NCBI GenBank assembly: GCA_900770405.1
Contig: CAAGKL010000301.1
Span: 1-8,980 of the forward strand
DNA length: 8,980 bases
Direction: 5' to 3'
Origin: Clostridia bacterium
Lineage (GTDB): Bacteria > Bacillota > Clostridia > UBA1381
The position numbers and the translations under genes were made by a program. A model generated the notes under the pieces. The model was not told where the DNA came from. It ran no database searches and saw nothing but the letters and a program-made list of their open reading frames with translations. Shown one piece after another: positions 1 to 8,430 of the stretch. How positions within the stretch are numbered: the first letter of the stretch is position 1; every line of letters starts with the position of its first letter.

Positions 1-471
1 CTTTTCGAGCGAATATGAGCCGAGCTGTTCACCGAAGGCATAAAGAGTGCCGTCCGTGGACATCATTACCGCCGCAAGCTCTGTCTCGCTGCCGCCGGCG
101 TCCTTTGTACCCAGTACAATGCTCTTCTCGGCGTTCATATCCCCCGCCGCGAGCCTTGCCCCGACCGAAAAATCACCGCTCAGCTGCACGCTCTGGCGCA
201 GGTATATCTTCAAATTTGTCTTTGCCTTCTCCGGGGACTCGATGCGTACCGACATATTATCGTCACCGTTGCCGAAAATCCCCGTTTCTGCATAAAGCTT
301 TCCGAGCGCCGCGCCGTAGGACGCGCCCTTATACCATTTTTCAAAGCCCACAGCGCTCGTACTGTTGCTGCCCGAAAAGTCGGTATTAAGTGCATAATCC
401 TCCGCAAACGCCCGCGCGCCCGCAGTGCACAGTACCAAAGAAAGCACAAGAGTGAAAATTTTCTTAACCAT
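1..471 (-). CDS. Secreted protein with N-terminal jelly-roll-like domain (partial, 3' end outside window)
   Basis: The ATG at 471 opens a frame that stays open for 157 codons to the left edge, so only the N-terminus is seen. The start is chosen because it gives a good type I signal peptide: MVKKIF, then a hydrophobic stretch, ending in ARAFA before EDYALNTDFS (cleavage after about residue 23). A GGAGA ribosome site also lies 5 nt upstream. The mature part reads as a beta-rich, Gly/Ser/Asp-containing sequence (DFSGSNS, NMSVRIES, LKIYLRQSVQ, FSVGARLAAGD, DGTLYAFGEQLG). This pattern resembles the LamG/concanavalin-like modules at the front of the two upstream proteins. It lies 41 nt downstream of the 1178-residue lyase-like gene and is probably co-transcribed with it. 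The catalytic or binding module, if any, lies outside the window, so no function is assigned. Confidence is high that the gene is real and exported, and moderate for the jelly-roll call. Confidence 0.85.
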   Translation of the reverse strand, partial: MVKKIFTLVLSLVLCTAGARAFAEDYALNTDFSGSNSTSAVGFEKWYKGASYGAALGKLYAETGIFGNGDDNMSVRIESPEKAKTNLKIYLRQSVQLSGDFSVGARLAAGDMNAEKSIVLGTKDAGGSETELAAVMMSTDGTLYAFGEQLGSYSLEK

Positions 472-476
472 AATCT

Positions 477-504
477 TCTCCATTCCGCCGCGGCAAACCG
501 CGGC
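477..504 (-). promoter_or_regulatory. Intergenic hairpin fused to ribosome binding site (copy 1)
   Basis: On the coding (minus) strand the 41-nt gap holds a perfect 7-bp stem, GCCGCGG, with a TTTG loop and CCGCGGC. This is followed at once by GGAATGGAGA, the ribosome site of the gene starting at 471. No T-tract follows on either strand, so it does not look like an intrinsic terminator. The segment 477-491 matches 8431-8445 in 14 of 15 bases, and the second copy sits in the same place relative to its own start codon. Possible roles are mRNA stability, processing, or control of ribosome access. The role is inference; the hairpin is seen directly. Confidence 0.65.
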
Positions 505-512
505 ACAACCCC

Positions 513-3500
513 TTACTGCCTGTTTCCGTCCGCCGTAACCTCAAGCCGTACCTTTTCGCCCGCTTTAGCCGAAAAGCTGACCGTGATTTTCTTGAGGTTC
601 GATATTTTACTCGCGCCCTTTGTTATCGACGGATCAAGCGAAGCAGCAGCGCCCGATGTGATTTCAAGCTCCGCATCCGACGAAAAATGCAGATAACGGG
701 TTTTTCCGTTTTTGTAAAGTCTTACCGTCTGCGCGTCAACAATAGTGACAGTCGCCTCGGTGCTCCAGAACCACTTTATCCCGCAGTCGTCAACCGGCAC
801 GATTTCATCGCGAACCGAAAGCGAGCCGTCCTCCGAAAGCTTAAAATATCGCTGTGCCGAGCAAGCCTTATCCGCATACGCCGCCGTCATATCTATGCCG
901 TATTCGCCGCCGTTTATCTTGCGTACCGACGCCGTTGCCTTTCTGACCTGTCCGCCCGACGCGTCCGGGTCTATTACGTACACATTGTGCGCCTCGGCGC
1001 GGTTCACGTAATATTCCTCCGGCGCTATGAAATAGCGGTCATCATAGTCGCCGCCGCCCGCATCGCAGGCAAAGCGCACGCCGTCGAAATCATACGAAAA
1101 TGTGCCGGCATCGAGCTGCCCGTGGGTGGCATTGTTGTCACCGGCGTGCATAAACAGCTTTGCGTTATCGCGCGTTGCAACCGCTATTCCCGCCCGCGTA
1201 AACAACTTGTCATTTTCATATACACCGTTTGTTTTTTTCTCAAACAGCGCCATCGGCTTTGAAATCATAGGTGCATTCCGCGAAAGTCCGTATGCCAGCT
1301 TATACAGTGTCTCGTCACCATATTTTGAAGCAAACCACATCATCTCATAACGCTGCGGCCAGTATGCCGCCGGATTATAGTCGTGATACCTGAAGTCCGT
1401 GCCGCCGGCACCGTTTACATACGCCATAAAATATCCGCTTTCCCTGAAGCCCGGCACCTGCGAAAAGCCAAAATCGGTATCATACGATGCGTCCATACAC
1501 TCCAAAAAAGGAATCAATCCCAGATACATTTCATAGTCCAGATAGCTTGCGCCCTCTTCTCCACCGCCGTCCGGCATAAATGACGTCATTCCGTGCTCAA
1601 GCGAGCGAATCGCCGCCTCGAGTGCAGCAGTGCATATCTCATCATACTGCGGATAGTCCCGCAAAAGAGCTGCCGCTCCGACCGCAACGCCGCTTGCGCA
1701 AACCAAATTCCAGTTATTCGTCTTTATCGGCCATGTATTTATTGAAGTTTTATTTCCGAGCAAATACTCATATCCGGGCTTTATGCCGTTTTCAAATATG
1801 GCAGCCGCTATTTTATCGCGCTGCTCGTCGGTCATTTCATCATAGAACAGATCATATGCATATGATGCGGTTGCAATCATTGCTGATGTAACGAGCGACG
1901 AAGAATTCTGTGACCAGTGCTCAAAACTTGCGGTATAATCACCCATATGTATTCCGGTATTCTTATATTTCTCATTACCGGTTTTGCGCCATGCGAGGTA
2001 ATTCGCAAGCACATAATCATAGTCCCAAAGATGTCTCGGTGTGCTGAAATCCGTCGTTTCATAGCTCTTATCTTCAATAAGACCGATGCTATAGTCCGCG
2101 GTGCTTACCGCGTTGTTCAAAACTGCCTTTAGTTGTGTATTCTCCGATGAAAATATTTTTTCAAGCTGCGCCGCGTTTGCATATACTCTCGGGTGTGCGT
2201 CGGAAATGTTTGCGCAAAGCCAATCCGCCTTTGGACGCTCCATCGCAAGATACACCGCAAGCGCACGGCTTTTTTTCTCCTCAAGATACTCGCCGTTTTT
2301 GCTCAGAAGCAGCATATAGCCGTTTTCCGACACCTGCATATCTGTTTTTTCGGCAAAATACTCTCCCGCCGGGGTATTTCCCTCCGGAGCTGTGCCGACA
2401 AGCGAAATCATATCCGCCTGCGAAAGATAAATTCTGCCGTCCCTGCACTCCGGCACGGCTTCAAGCCTGAGCTTTTTGCCGTAAAACCAGAAATTCCCGC
2501 TGTCCTTTATAAAGCATATACTATTCTTAAAATACTCCGCAAAGCCTGTGTTATCGGCAAGATATTTCGTCCCGGTTTCAACTACCGCATCGTTTATCTG
2601 TATGAAATTCTCCGCCGCAGATGTGTCAACAGTCATACGCCCGTCGCTTATATCCGTGCGGGCAGGCGCTACGGGCTTAAGGCGATTGTCCCACAAAAAC
2701 ACCTTTATATACTGCCCGTCGTTCACCTTCACTCCGCCCGAAAGCGCGACTGCGTCCAGGCTGCCGTCGGAATTATATACGCCGAATACCGGCACCGCAC
2801 CCTCCGGCTTGAATTCGCCCGGGTATATTATACCGGTTCTGCCTCGGATATCCGTAAACAGGCTCTTTGCGTCGGAATACAGAACTCCCGCGTTGTCCTC
2901 AACGCAAAAGCTCTGTTCATACCTGCCGTTATCTATCATCAGCCTGTATTCCCCTGCCTTCAGACCGTCCGGAAAGACGAATATCGCCTGCTCCTTCTCG
3001 GGGGAGGAATAATTGAAGTCATACATCGGCACACCGTTATACAAAAGCACCGGCGCACTGCCCGAGATGTTCCCGCCGCCTGAAAGCGTAAGCCGCAGAT
3101 TTTCGATATTTTGCGGCAGACTACACATATCGCGGTATGCATTGCCGTCCGTATCGTAGCCCGCAGCGTAAGAAACGCACGCCGTATTGCTCATATCCGT
3201 ATAGTCAACCGAGGTATTGTCGATATATAAATATCCGCTTCCCGTATTTGCCACATCAAAGCGCAGTTCATTATAGCTGAAATTCTCGCCAAGCTCGCCC
3301 TCCGCCGCCAATACATCATTTACAAAAAGCATATATCGGCGTTCGGAAACATTAAACTCATAGCGCAGCCGCGCCCATTTGTTTACACCTATATCGACCC
3401 CCGCAATTTTGCCGTTTTCCAGCACTGCCGGAATGACTGCGCTGTCCGTGTCGAAGCTTCCTTTTGCTCTCATACCCGTGGTAAAAATATCTGTCTGTGT

Positions 3501-4049
3501 CGCCGCATCGGTAATCATTATCTCCGCCTGCGCAACAACATCTGCCGTGTCGGGAATACTTATCGACTGACACATCAGCACCGGACTCTGCTTTGCCGAC
3601 CATTTTATCCGCATTGCCTTGCCGTGTGCACTGTCCGTCTGATACGGCTTTGATGATTCCCTTGCCAGCGCGTTCATTTTCCACTTTGATGTTATTTTGT
3701 TGTAATTTTCGTAATCCTCGGAGTTTACCGACACATTCGCTGCCGCGACAAAGCTTATATGCCCGCTTTTTCTGAACGTTCCGTCCTTTCCGAGCGACAG
3801 AATATATGCGCAATGCCGTCCGGCGTTAATTTTGCCAAAATCAAAGCTGTTTTGCGTGCTGCTGTACAGCGCACCGTCGAGAACCACGCCCACGCAGCGC
3901 GTGTCCTCGCTTATGTCCGTCACGTTCTCGCAAAGCTGTGTTCCCGGCGCAACGCACATTCCGTCCGTCCAGCTTTCAAACCGCTCGGCGCCGGCGGGCG
4001 ATGCCGCAAAAAGCAGCAGCATCGCCGCAAGCGTTGCTATTCTCCGCAT
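513..4049 (-). CDS. Secreted heparinase II/III-like polysaccharide lyase, multidomain (1178 aa)
   Basis: This is an exported protein with a probable lyase core acting on an acidic polysaccharide outside the cell. The start at 4049 gives signal peptide MRRIATLAAMLLLFAASPAGA (cleavage after about residue 21). A GGAGGTG site lies 5 nt upstream, so the in-frame ATG at 4076 (nine residues earlier) is rejected. Domains: an Ig-like region about 22-100; a jelly-roll module about 110-285; Ig-like regions about 300-465, the second with VKVNDGQYIKVFLWD; a degenerate copper-amine-oxidase-N-like stretch about 510-600; then the heparinase II/III-like (alpha/alpha) toroid and beta-sandwich, about 620-1170. 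Core motifs are NWN 779-781, PDGGGEEG with E832 and Tyr 836/839, HGQLD with H976, CDAGG with D996, and AHN with H1021. From known Pedobacter heparinase II, H976 would match the catalytic His, and D996 and H1021 two of three zinc ligands. The third (HGH) is Gln978 here. The CAZy family and substrate cannot be told from sequence alone. It overlaps the upstream paralogue by 13 nt, suggesting translational coupling. Confidence 0.88.
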   Translation of the reverse strand: MRRIATLAAMLLLFAASPAGAERFESWTDGMCVAPGTQLCENVTDISEDTRCVGVVLDGALYSSTQNSFDFGKINAGRHCAYILSLGKDGTFRKSGHISFVAAANVSVNSEDYENYNKITSKWKMNALARESSKPYQTDSAHGKAMRIKWSAKQSPVLMCQSISIPDTADVVAQAEIMITDAATQTDIFTTGMRAKGSFDTDSAVIPAVLENGKIAGVDIGVNKWARLRYEFNVSERRYMLFVNDVLAAEGELGENFSYNELRFDVANTGSGYLYIDNTSVDYTDMSNTACVSYAAGYDTDGNAYRDMCSLPQNIENLRLTLSGGGNISGSAPVLLYNGVPMYDFNYSSPEKEQAIFVFPDGLKAGEYRLMIDNGRYEQSFCVEDNAGVLYSDAKSLFTDIRGRTGIIYPGEFKPEGAVPVFGVYNSDGSLDAVALSGGVKVNDGQYIKVFLWDNRLKPVAPARTDISDGRMTVDTSAAENFIQINDAVVETGTKYLADNTGFAEYFKNSICFIKDSGNFWFYGKKLRLEAVPECRDGRIYLSQADMISLVGTAPEGNTPAGEYFAEKTDMQVSENGYMLLLSKNGEYLEEKKSRALAVYLAMERPKADWLCANISDAHPRVYANAAQLEKIFSSENTQLKAVLNNAVSTADYSIGLIEDKSYETTDFSTPRHLWDYDYVLANYLAWRKTGNEKYKNTGIHMGDYTASFEHWSQNSSSLVTSAMIATASYAYDLFYDEMTDEQRDKIAAAIFENGIKPGYEYLLGNKTSINTWPIKTNNWNLVCASGVAVGAAALLRDYPQYDEICTAALEAAIRSLEHGMTSFMPDGGGEEGASYLDYEMYLGLIPFLECMDASYDTDFGFSQVPGFRESGYFMAYVNGAGGTDFRYHDYNPAAYWPQRYEMMWFASKYGDETLYKLAYGLSRNAPMISKPMALFEKKTNGVYENDKLFTRAGIAVATRDNAKLFMHAGDNNATHGQLDAGTFSYDFDGVRFACDAGGGDYDDRYFIAPEEYYVNRAEAHNVYVIDPDASGGQVRKATASVRKINGGEYGIDMTAAYADKACSAQRYFKLSEDGSLSVRDEIVPVDDCGIKWFWSTEATVTIVDAQTVRLYKNGKTRYLHFSSDAELEITSGAAASLDPSITKGASKISNLKKITVSFSAKAGEKVRLEVTADGNRQ

Positions 4050-7000
4050 ACGCCCACCTCCGTGAAGGAATTCCATTTATGCGCGGAATTTCCGTAACCG
4101 GTAAGCCGCACGTAACGAGCCTGTGCATTAAGCTTTATGTACTCGTATTCCGAAGTCGTCCCCGACGAGGTCACATCGCCGACAAGCTCGAAGTTCGTGC
4201 CGTCATCCGATACTTCAACCGTAAAGTACTGCTTACGCTGGTCGCCGAGATAGCAGCTGTAGTAGAACGCGTCAAGAGTCTTAACCTCGCCCAAATCCAT
4301 CAGCAGCCACGAGCCGTCACCCTCTGCCGCCCAGCGGGTACTCAGATTGCCGTCAAAGGCATTATTCGCAAGATTACCTTCGTCAACCGTTGTTGCAGCA
4401 TATGCCTCATAACTCACAGGCATAATTACCGTGCCGGAGGGCATACCTTGTTCGACCTTGTTTTTTAGCGTAAATCCGAAATACTTCACATTCTTCGGAT
4501 TATCCTTCTGCGAACACTCGACAATATAAATATTATCATTGTCAGGGTCGCGCAGCGTCTTAACGTCGCCGTCGCATACCGCTGTTATAACCGGCTCGCC
4601 CTGCGAGAAATCGTACGGCAGCTCATACTGCGCCTTGCCGCTCTTAAAGTCCGCAAGCTCTTCGCCGTTTATCAGTATTCCGCTAACAGCAATTTCGCCT
4701 GCGCTTTGTTCCTCCTCCGGCTGCCATTTGTCAATTTCAACAAGCTCGCCCGGGTCATATTCCATATACATCGGCACAGCCGTCACACGGAAAATCACCT
4801 TGTCGGTATCTGCTGTAAAATTAAATACAAGCTTTTTCATAGTCTTTCCGGCAAGCTGACCGTCAGACTGCGGCGATGACGGCATCGGCACAGCGTCCTC
4901 ATACGCCATCGTAAACGGAACATTTGCATCAATATGAAGCGTTGTCTTTACCCAGCCCTTCTTTATGGTAACAAGCGAATTTTCCTTATCCAGCGTCACA
5001 TCGCCGTCCGTATGCCAGAACCAGTATACATCGTCACCCTGCGACTTCGGCACAATTTCGTCCTGCACGGTAAATACCATACGTCCGTTGTTCAGCCGGA
5101 AGGCGCGCTTTGCTTCCTTGGCATTTTTGCTGTATGCCGAGCTCATATCTATCATATATGCAGCCGAGCTGTCATTCGCGAAAAGCCTTTGTATTTCAGC
5201 CCTTGCCTGCTCCTCCTGCCCTGCCGAGCTGTCGGGGTTAATCACATAGCAGTTTTGACCCTCGGTGCGGTGAACATAGTATTTATTTCGCATATTGAAG
5301 TAGCCGGGCAGATTGTAGTTGTCGCGTCCCATACTTCCCGCCATACGCTCGCCGTAGAGCTCATATTCAAAATCGCCTATGTCAAACTGTCCGTGTACCG
5401 AGCTGTTATAGCCGGCGTGGAAGGCTGCCCAGGTTGAAAATTCGTCCCAGCTGCTGCGCATCGACGCAACCTCAGCATTGCGGTAATAGGCGTCCTTATC
5501 GAGCACAACGCGCTCATCGTCCGATGCCGTATACCATAAAAGCCCGAGGAACTGGCCGCTGTAGCCGTAGTTTTCGCACTGCTGTATTCTTGCATTCTGC
5601 AAGTTTATATCACCGTTCTTTTTCGCAAACCACATAATCTCCGGCGAGTCTATACGCGCACCGTAGTCGGCGTCACCAAATGAGAAATAATCGGGATTGC
5701 CGGAGCAGTAAATCGGGAAATAGCCCGTCTGCATAATCCCCGGGAATGCCTCAACGCCGAAATCCGTGCCGTATGCATTCTCGAGCGTCTGGAAAATCAG
5801 CACCATATGCTGAATGATGTAATGCCAGTAAGCCATACCCTCAACACCGCCGCCGTCCGGCGCAAAGGTGTCCATCTCATACTCGAGCGAGAGCAGCGCC
5901 TTCTCCATCGCCTCCGAGCACACCTGCGGATAATCCTCCATCAGCGCGGTCGCGGCAACGATAACGCCGGTGTTACATACAATATTCCAGTTGCTCTCGC
6001 GGATAGGCCAATCGGTCTTGCCCCTGCCGTAGTAAAGGTCAATTGCGTCATTTAAACCCTTGTTTACGATCGCCTCGCCAAGCTTCTGCCTTGTCTGCTC
6101 GCTGAGATCATCGTAGAACAGATCATACAGCGTTGCACACGCAAGCATAACGCTTGCATTTATCAGCCAGTCCGTGCCGTCCGAGCGCCAGCGCTCAAAC
6201 GATGCCATATTCTCCGCATTCGCAACCGCGCAATCAAGGTATTTTCTGTCGCCCGTAATGTAATACGCCCAATAAAGATTTGTTACAGTGTTACTCAGAA
6301 TAAAGCCGCCTATAGCAGAGCCTTCCTTGTCCCTCTTTGTAATTGTTCCGCCGCACACTGCGTCTGCCGCGGATATTATCTGAGCCGACCACTTTCTGCC
6401 GGTTTCGGTATTTTCCGCCAGCCACTTCATATCCGCAAGCTCATCGTCGGTCGCAAGCGTTCGCTTATGCTTTTTCCCGGGATAACGTGTTGTCAATATC
6501 CGCAAAAGCTCCGTCGCCGACGGGCGGTCATAGATCAGATAATTAATCATATTCTTCGCCGGGCGCTTAAAGCTTTCGCCGCTGACATCGGTATCCTTAT
6601 CCGAATTTATAACAATCAGCCCGTTCGCCGTTTCGCCGCAGTACTTATGCCACACCGCGCCCGCATAGGCTCTGAGCGGAACATATGTAACTCCGTTTTC
6701 GTTTATTATCTTGCCGCCGAGCTCAACCGTTTCACCGTTATTGTTGATCGTCGTATCACCGACCTTAATGCTTTTGCCGCCGAGCGTCACATTGCCCGAT
6801 GCGGCATCATAGCCGACCTCCTCGCCGCCGATTATACCGAGCGTACGCACCGGCGCGTAGAGCATATTATCCCTTCGGATAACCGGCGCTGCCGCCTTAT
6901 ACCGCTTGCCGCCTATGCCGACAAAGCTCTGACCCGTGACAAGAGATATTCCGTTGTCAAATACCGACTTTGTACTTATATCATACTCAAGGAATGTTGA

Positions 7001-8425
7001 CACCTTATCCGGCGTACCGGTCGACAGCTCCTCAAGCATATCAACGCGCGTATCAAGCTTGGTGTCGTCAACGGTGTAGGGATACTCCTGTTTCTTGTCG
7101 TCAACCACCGTGTTATCCCCGTCATCAGTAAACTCATAAAGCTCGGTGCCGGAATAAAACTTAATATCATCAATATACAAATCCGCCTGCTCGGTATTTA
7201 CTGTTGACGCAGGCTGAAAGCGTACAATACCGTCGGTAATTATGCTCCGCATAAGACCTCTGCCGGTAATTGCAGGCTCTTTATCAACATACACATCAAA
7301 GGACTGCTTCTTGAAGTCAATGCACACCGCAACATCGTGCCACTTTTCCTTAAAGCTCACCGAGCTTACCGGTGTCCCGTCGTAAAGTGTCAGCTGCATC
7401 GAATCCTTTATCATAAGAAATTCACAGAACGTCGATGCGCTGTCCTTTATCAGAAAAAGCTTTGCGTCCTTCATTTTTTTGCCTGCACGTATGCGTGCCT
7501 GCATAACCATCTTTCTCGTCGGTGCACTGTAGCTTATATCCGCATACGGCACGGTCTCGCCTATGGCATGAAAGGCATACGCCCGCTGAGTACCCTCTTT
7601 ATCGGTAACATCTTCAACGCCCTGATTGCCGTTTATCGCGGTAAGCTGCTCCGATGTCGAGCTTACCGAAAGACTGTCAAAATTCTCCTCCAGTATAATT
7701 TCCGGCGTTGTATCGGGCTTTGAAACCTCGTCTGTTGCCGGTTTGACGGACTTTTCGTTAAATTCCTTTGTATCCGCAAAGGTGATGTCCGCCGCGCCGC
7801 TGTACGCAAAAAGGTAATCGTAGAGTATTTCGCTCTCGGCATCACCCGACGCATACGAGATCACGCTTATTTGCTTGGGATCCTTGAAATCATCATCAAT
7901 TTTTATACGGCTTGCCTTTTTCTCCCCGTTTATGCTCACTTCGCAGCGCATCGTCGTAAGGTCAATTCCTGCCTTCACCGTGCACCACCCGCCGTTGTAG
8001 CGCGCGATTGTGTTATTGAGCGCATCGGTTATTGAATTCGCGTTCAGGCACACGAGATCGTATGCATTGCCATACGCATCGCGTATCTGCAAAACCGCTT
8101 TCTTACCGACATTTTTCACGCAGAGAAATTTTGTCTCAACCGTCAGATAATTATCCTTGGGTGATAAATTGTAAGCTACGCTTGTATCCTCCCATTTGCT
8201 CCTTATGCTCAGATACTTATTCCGTTTTTCCTCGACAACCCTGACAATGCTGCCGTCGCCTTCAACCCTTGCGCCCTTCGGCAGCGAATTTGTTGCCGAA
8301 TCGGAAAAGCTTTCGCTTATATATATATCTCCCTCCTGTGCAAAAATCCTTGCCGGAGAAATCGCACACATCATAGCGCAGACGAGCAGAAGCGACAAAG
8401 CTCTTTTTAATGTTCCGTTAATCAT
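4037..8425 (-). CDS. Secreted heparinase II/III-like multidomain protein with C-terminal discoidin domain (1462 aa)
   Basis: This exported protein probably binds, and perhaps cleaves, an acidic polysaccharide. The signal peptide is about residues 1-29 (KRALSLLLVCAMMCAISPA, then RIFA before QEGD). CGGAGA lies 5 nt before the ATG. Domains: jelly-roll modules about 32-215 and 243-428, each ending in a similar strand (YDYLFAYSG, IDDIKFYSG); a copper-amine-oxidase-N-type domain about 490-607 with paired YAPVRTLG and YVPLRAYAG motifs; a heparinase II/III-like core about 625-1215; an Ig-like domain about 1240-1325; and an F5/8 type C (discoidin, CBM32-like) domain about 1335-1462 with ANNAFDGNLSTRW and ARYVRLTGYG. 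Core motifs are NWN 812-814, PDGGGVEG with E862 and Tyr 866/869, and HGQFD with H1011. Compared with the downstream paralogue, the zinc Asp is Ser1031 and the zinc His is Gln1057; HGH is HGQ (Q1013) in both. All three zinc-ligand positions known from Pedobacter heparinase II thus differ, so activity is uncertain. Length and modularity fit a cell-surface or released polysaccharide-utilisation protein. Confidence 0.88.
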   Translation of the reverse strand: MINGTLKRALSLLLVCAMMCAISPARIFAQEGDIYISESFSDSATNSLPKGARVEGDGSIVRVVEEKRNKYLSIRSKWEDTSVAYNLSPKDNYLTVETKFLCVKNVGKKAVLQIRDAYGNAYDLVCLNANSITDALNNTIARYNGGWCTVKAGIDLTTMRCEVSINGEKKASRIKIDDDFKDPKQISVISYASGDAESEILYDYLFAYSGAADITFADTKEFNEKSVKPATDEVSKPDTTPEIILEENFDSLSVSSTSEQLTAINGNQGVEDVTDKEGTQRAYAFHAIGETVPYADISYSAPTRKMVMQARIRAGKKMKDAKLFLIKDSASTFCEFLMIKDSMQLTLYDGTPVSSVSFKEKWHDVAVCIDFKKQSFDVYVDKEPAITGRGLMRSIITDGIVRFQPASTVNTEQADLYIDDIKFYSGTELYEFTDDGDNTVVDDKKQEYPYTVDDTKLDTRVDMLEELSTGTPDKVSTFLEYDISTKSVFDNGISLVTGQSFVGIGGKRYKAAAPVIRRDNMLYAPVRTLGIIGGEEVGYDAASGNVTLGGKSIKVGDTTINNNGETVELGGKIINENGVTYVPLRAYAGAVWHKYCGETANGLIVINSDKDTDVSGESFKRPAKNMINYLIYDRPSATELLRILTTRYPGKKHKRTLATDDELADMKWLAENTETGRKWSAQIISAADAVCGGTITKRDKEGSAIGGFILSNTVTNLYWAYYITGDRKYLDCAVANAENMASFERWRSDGTDWLINASVMLACATLYDLFYDDLSEQTRQKLGEAIVNKGLNDAIDLYYGRGKTDWPIRESNWNIVCNTGVIVAATALMEDYPQVCSEAMEKALLSLEYEMDTFAPDGGGVEGMAYWHYIIQHMVLIFQTLENAYGTDFGVEAFPGIMQTGYFPIYCSGNPDYFSFGDADYGARIDSPEIMWFAKKNGDINLQNARIQQCENYGYSGQFLGLLWYTASDDERVVLDKDAYYRNAEVASMRSSWDEFSTWAAFHAGYNSSVHGQFDIGDFEYELYGERMAGSMGRDNYNLPGYFNMRNKYYVHRTEGQNCYVINPDSSAGQEEQARAEIQRLFANDSSAAYMIDMSSAYSKNAKEAKRAFRLNNGRMVFTVQDEIVPKSQGDDVYWFWHTDGDVTLDKENSLVTIKKGWVKTTLHIDANVPFTMAYEDAVPMPSSPQSDGQLAGKTMKKLVFNFTADTDKVIFRVTAVPMYMEYDPGELVEIDKWQPEEEQSAGEIAVSGILINGEELADFKSGKAQYELPYDFSQGEPVITAVCDGDVKTLRDPDNDNIYIVECSQKDNPKNVKYFGFTLKNKVEQGMPSGTVIMPVSYEAYAATTVDEGNLANNAFDGNLSTRWAAEGDGSWLLMDLGEVKTLDAFYYSCYLGDQRKQYFTVEVSDDGTNFELVGDVTSSGTTSEYEYIKLNAQARYVRLTGYGNSAHKWNSFTEVGVCGE
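4055..4061 (-). promoter_or_regulatory. Strong ribosome binding site GGAGGTG inside upstream gene
   Basis: The coding-strand sequence GGAGGTG, then GGCGT, then ATG at 4049 sits wholly inside the last codons of the 1462-residue gene. Spacing from the GGAGG core to the start is 7 nt, which is optimal. It decides the start of the downstream gene over the ATG at 4076 and places start and stop in a 13-nt overlap (ATGCGGAGAATAG). Ribosomes finishing the upstream gene could therefore re-initiate here. Confidence 0.8.
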
Positions 8426-8430
8426 ATCAA

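Noticed and set aside
487..504. GC-rich hairpin as a rho-independent terminator
   Set aside because: No T-run follows on either strand, and it abuts the ribosome site of the next gene.
210..506. Minus-strand 98-codon frame starting at 506
   Set aside because: It begins inside the intergenic hairpin and overlaps out of frame the gene at 471, which has a good ribosome site and a clean signal peptide.
2193..3083. Long plus-strand open frame (296 codons)
   Set aside because: It lies antisense to the conserved lyase-like gene and is rich in Arg, Cys and His as expected of an antisense shadow. It has no recognisable domain or convincing ribosome site.
3358..3813. Minus-strand 151-codon frame
   Set aside because: It lies out of frame inside the 1178-aa gene and has a Lys/Arg/Gly/Cys-rich composition. 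The main frame there has a clear jelly-roll module.
4050..4076. Upstream ATG at 4076 as start of the 1178-aa gene
   Set aside because: It would add nine residues (MEFLHGGGR) before the signal peptide. The GGAGGTG site points to 4049.
8345..8425. Lipoprotein signal (lipobox) in the 1462-aa protein, also in the gene at 471
   Set aside because: The cysteines in LLLVC, AMMC and LVLC are preceded by Val, Met or Leu at -1, not Gly/Ala/Ser, and better type I cleavage sites follow.
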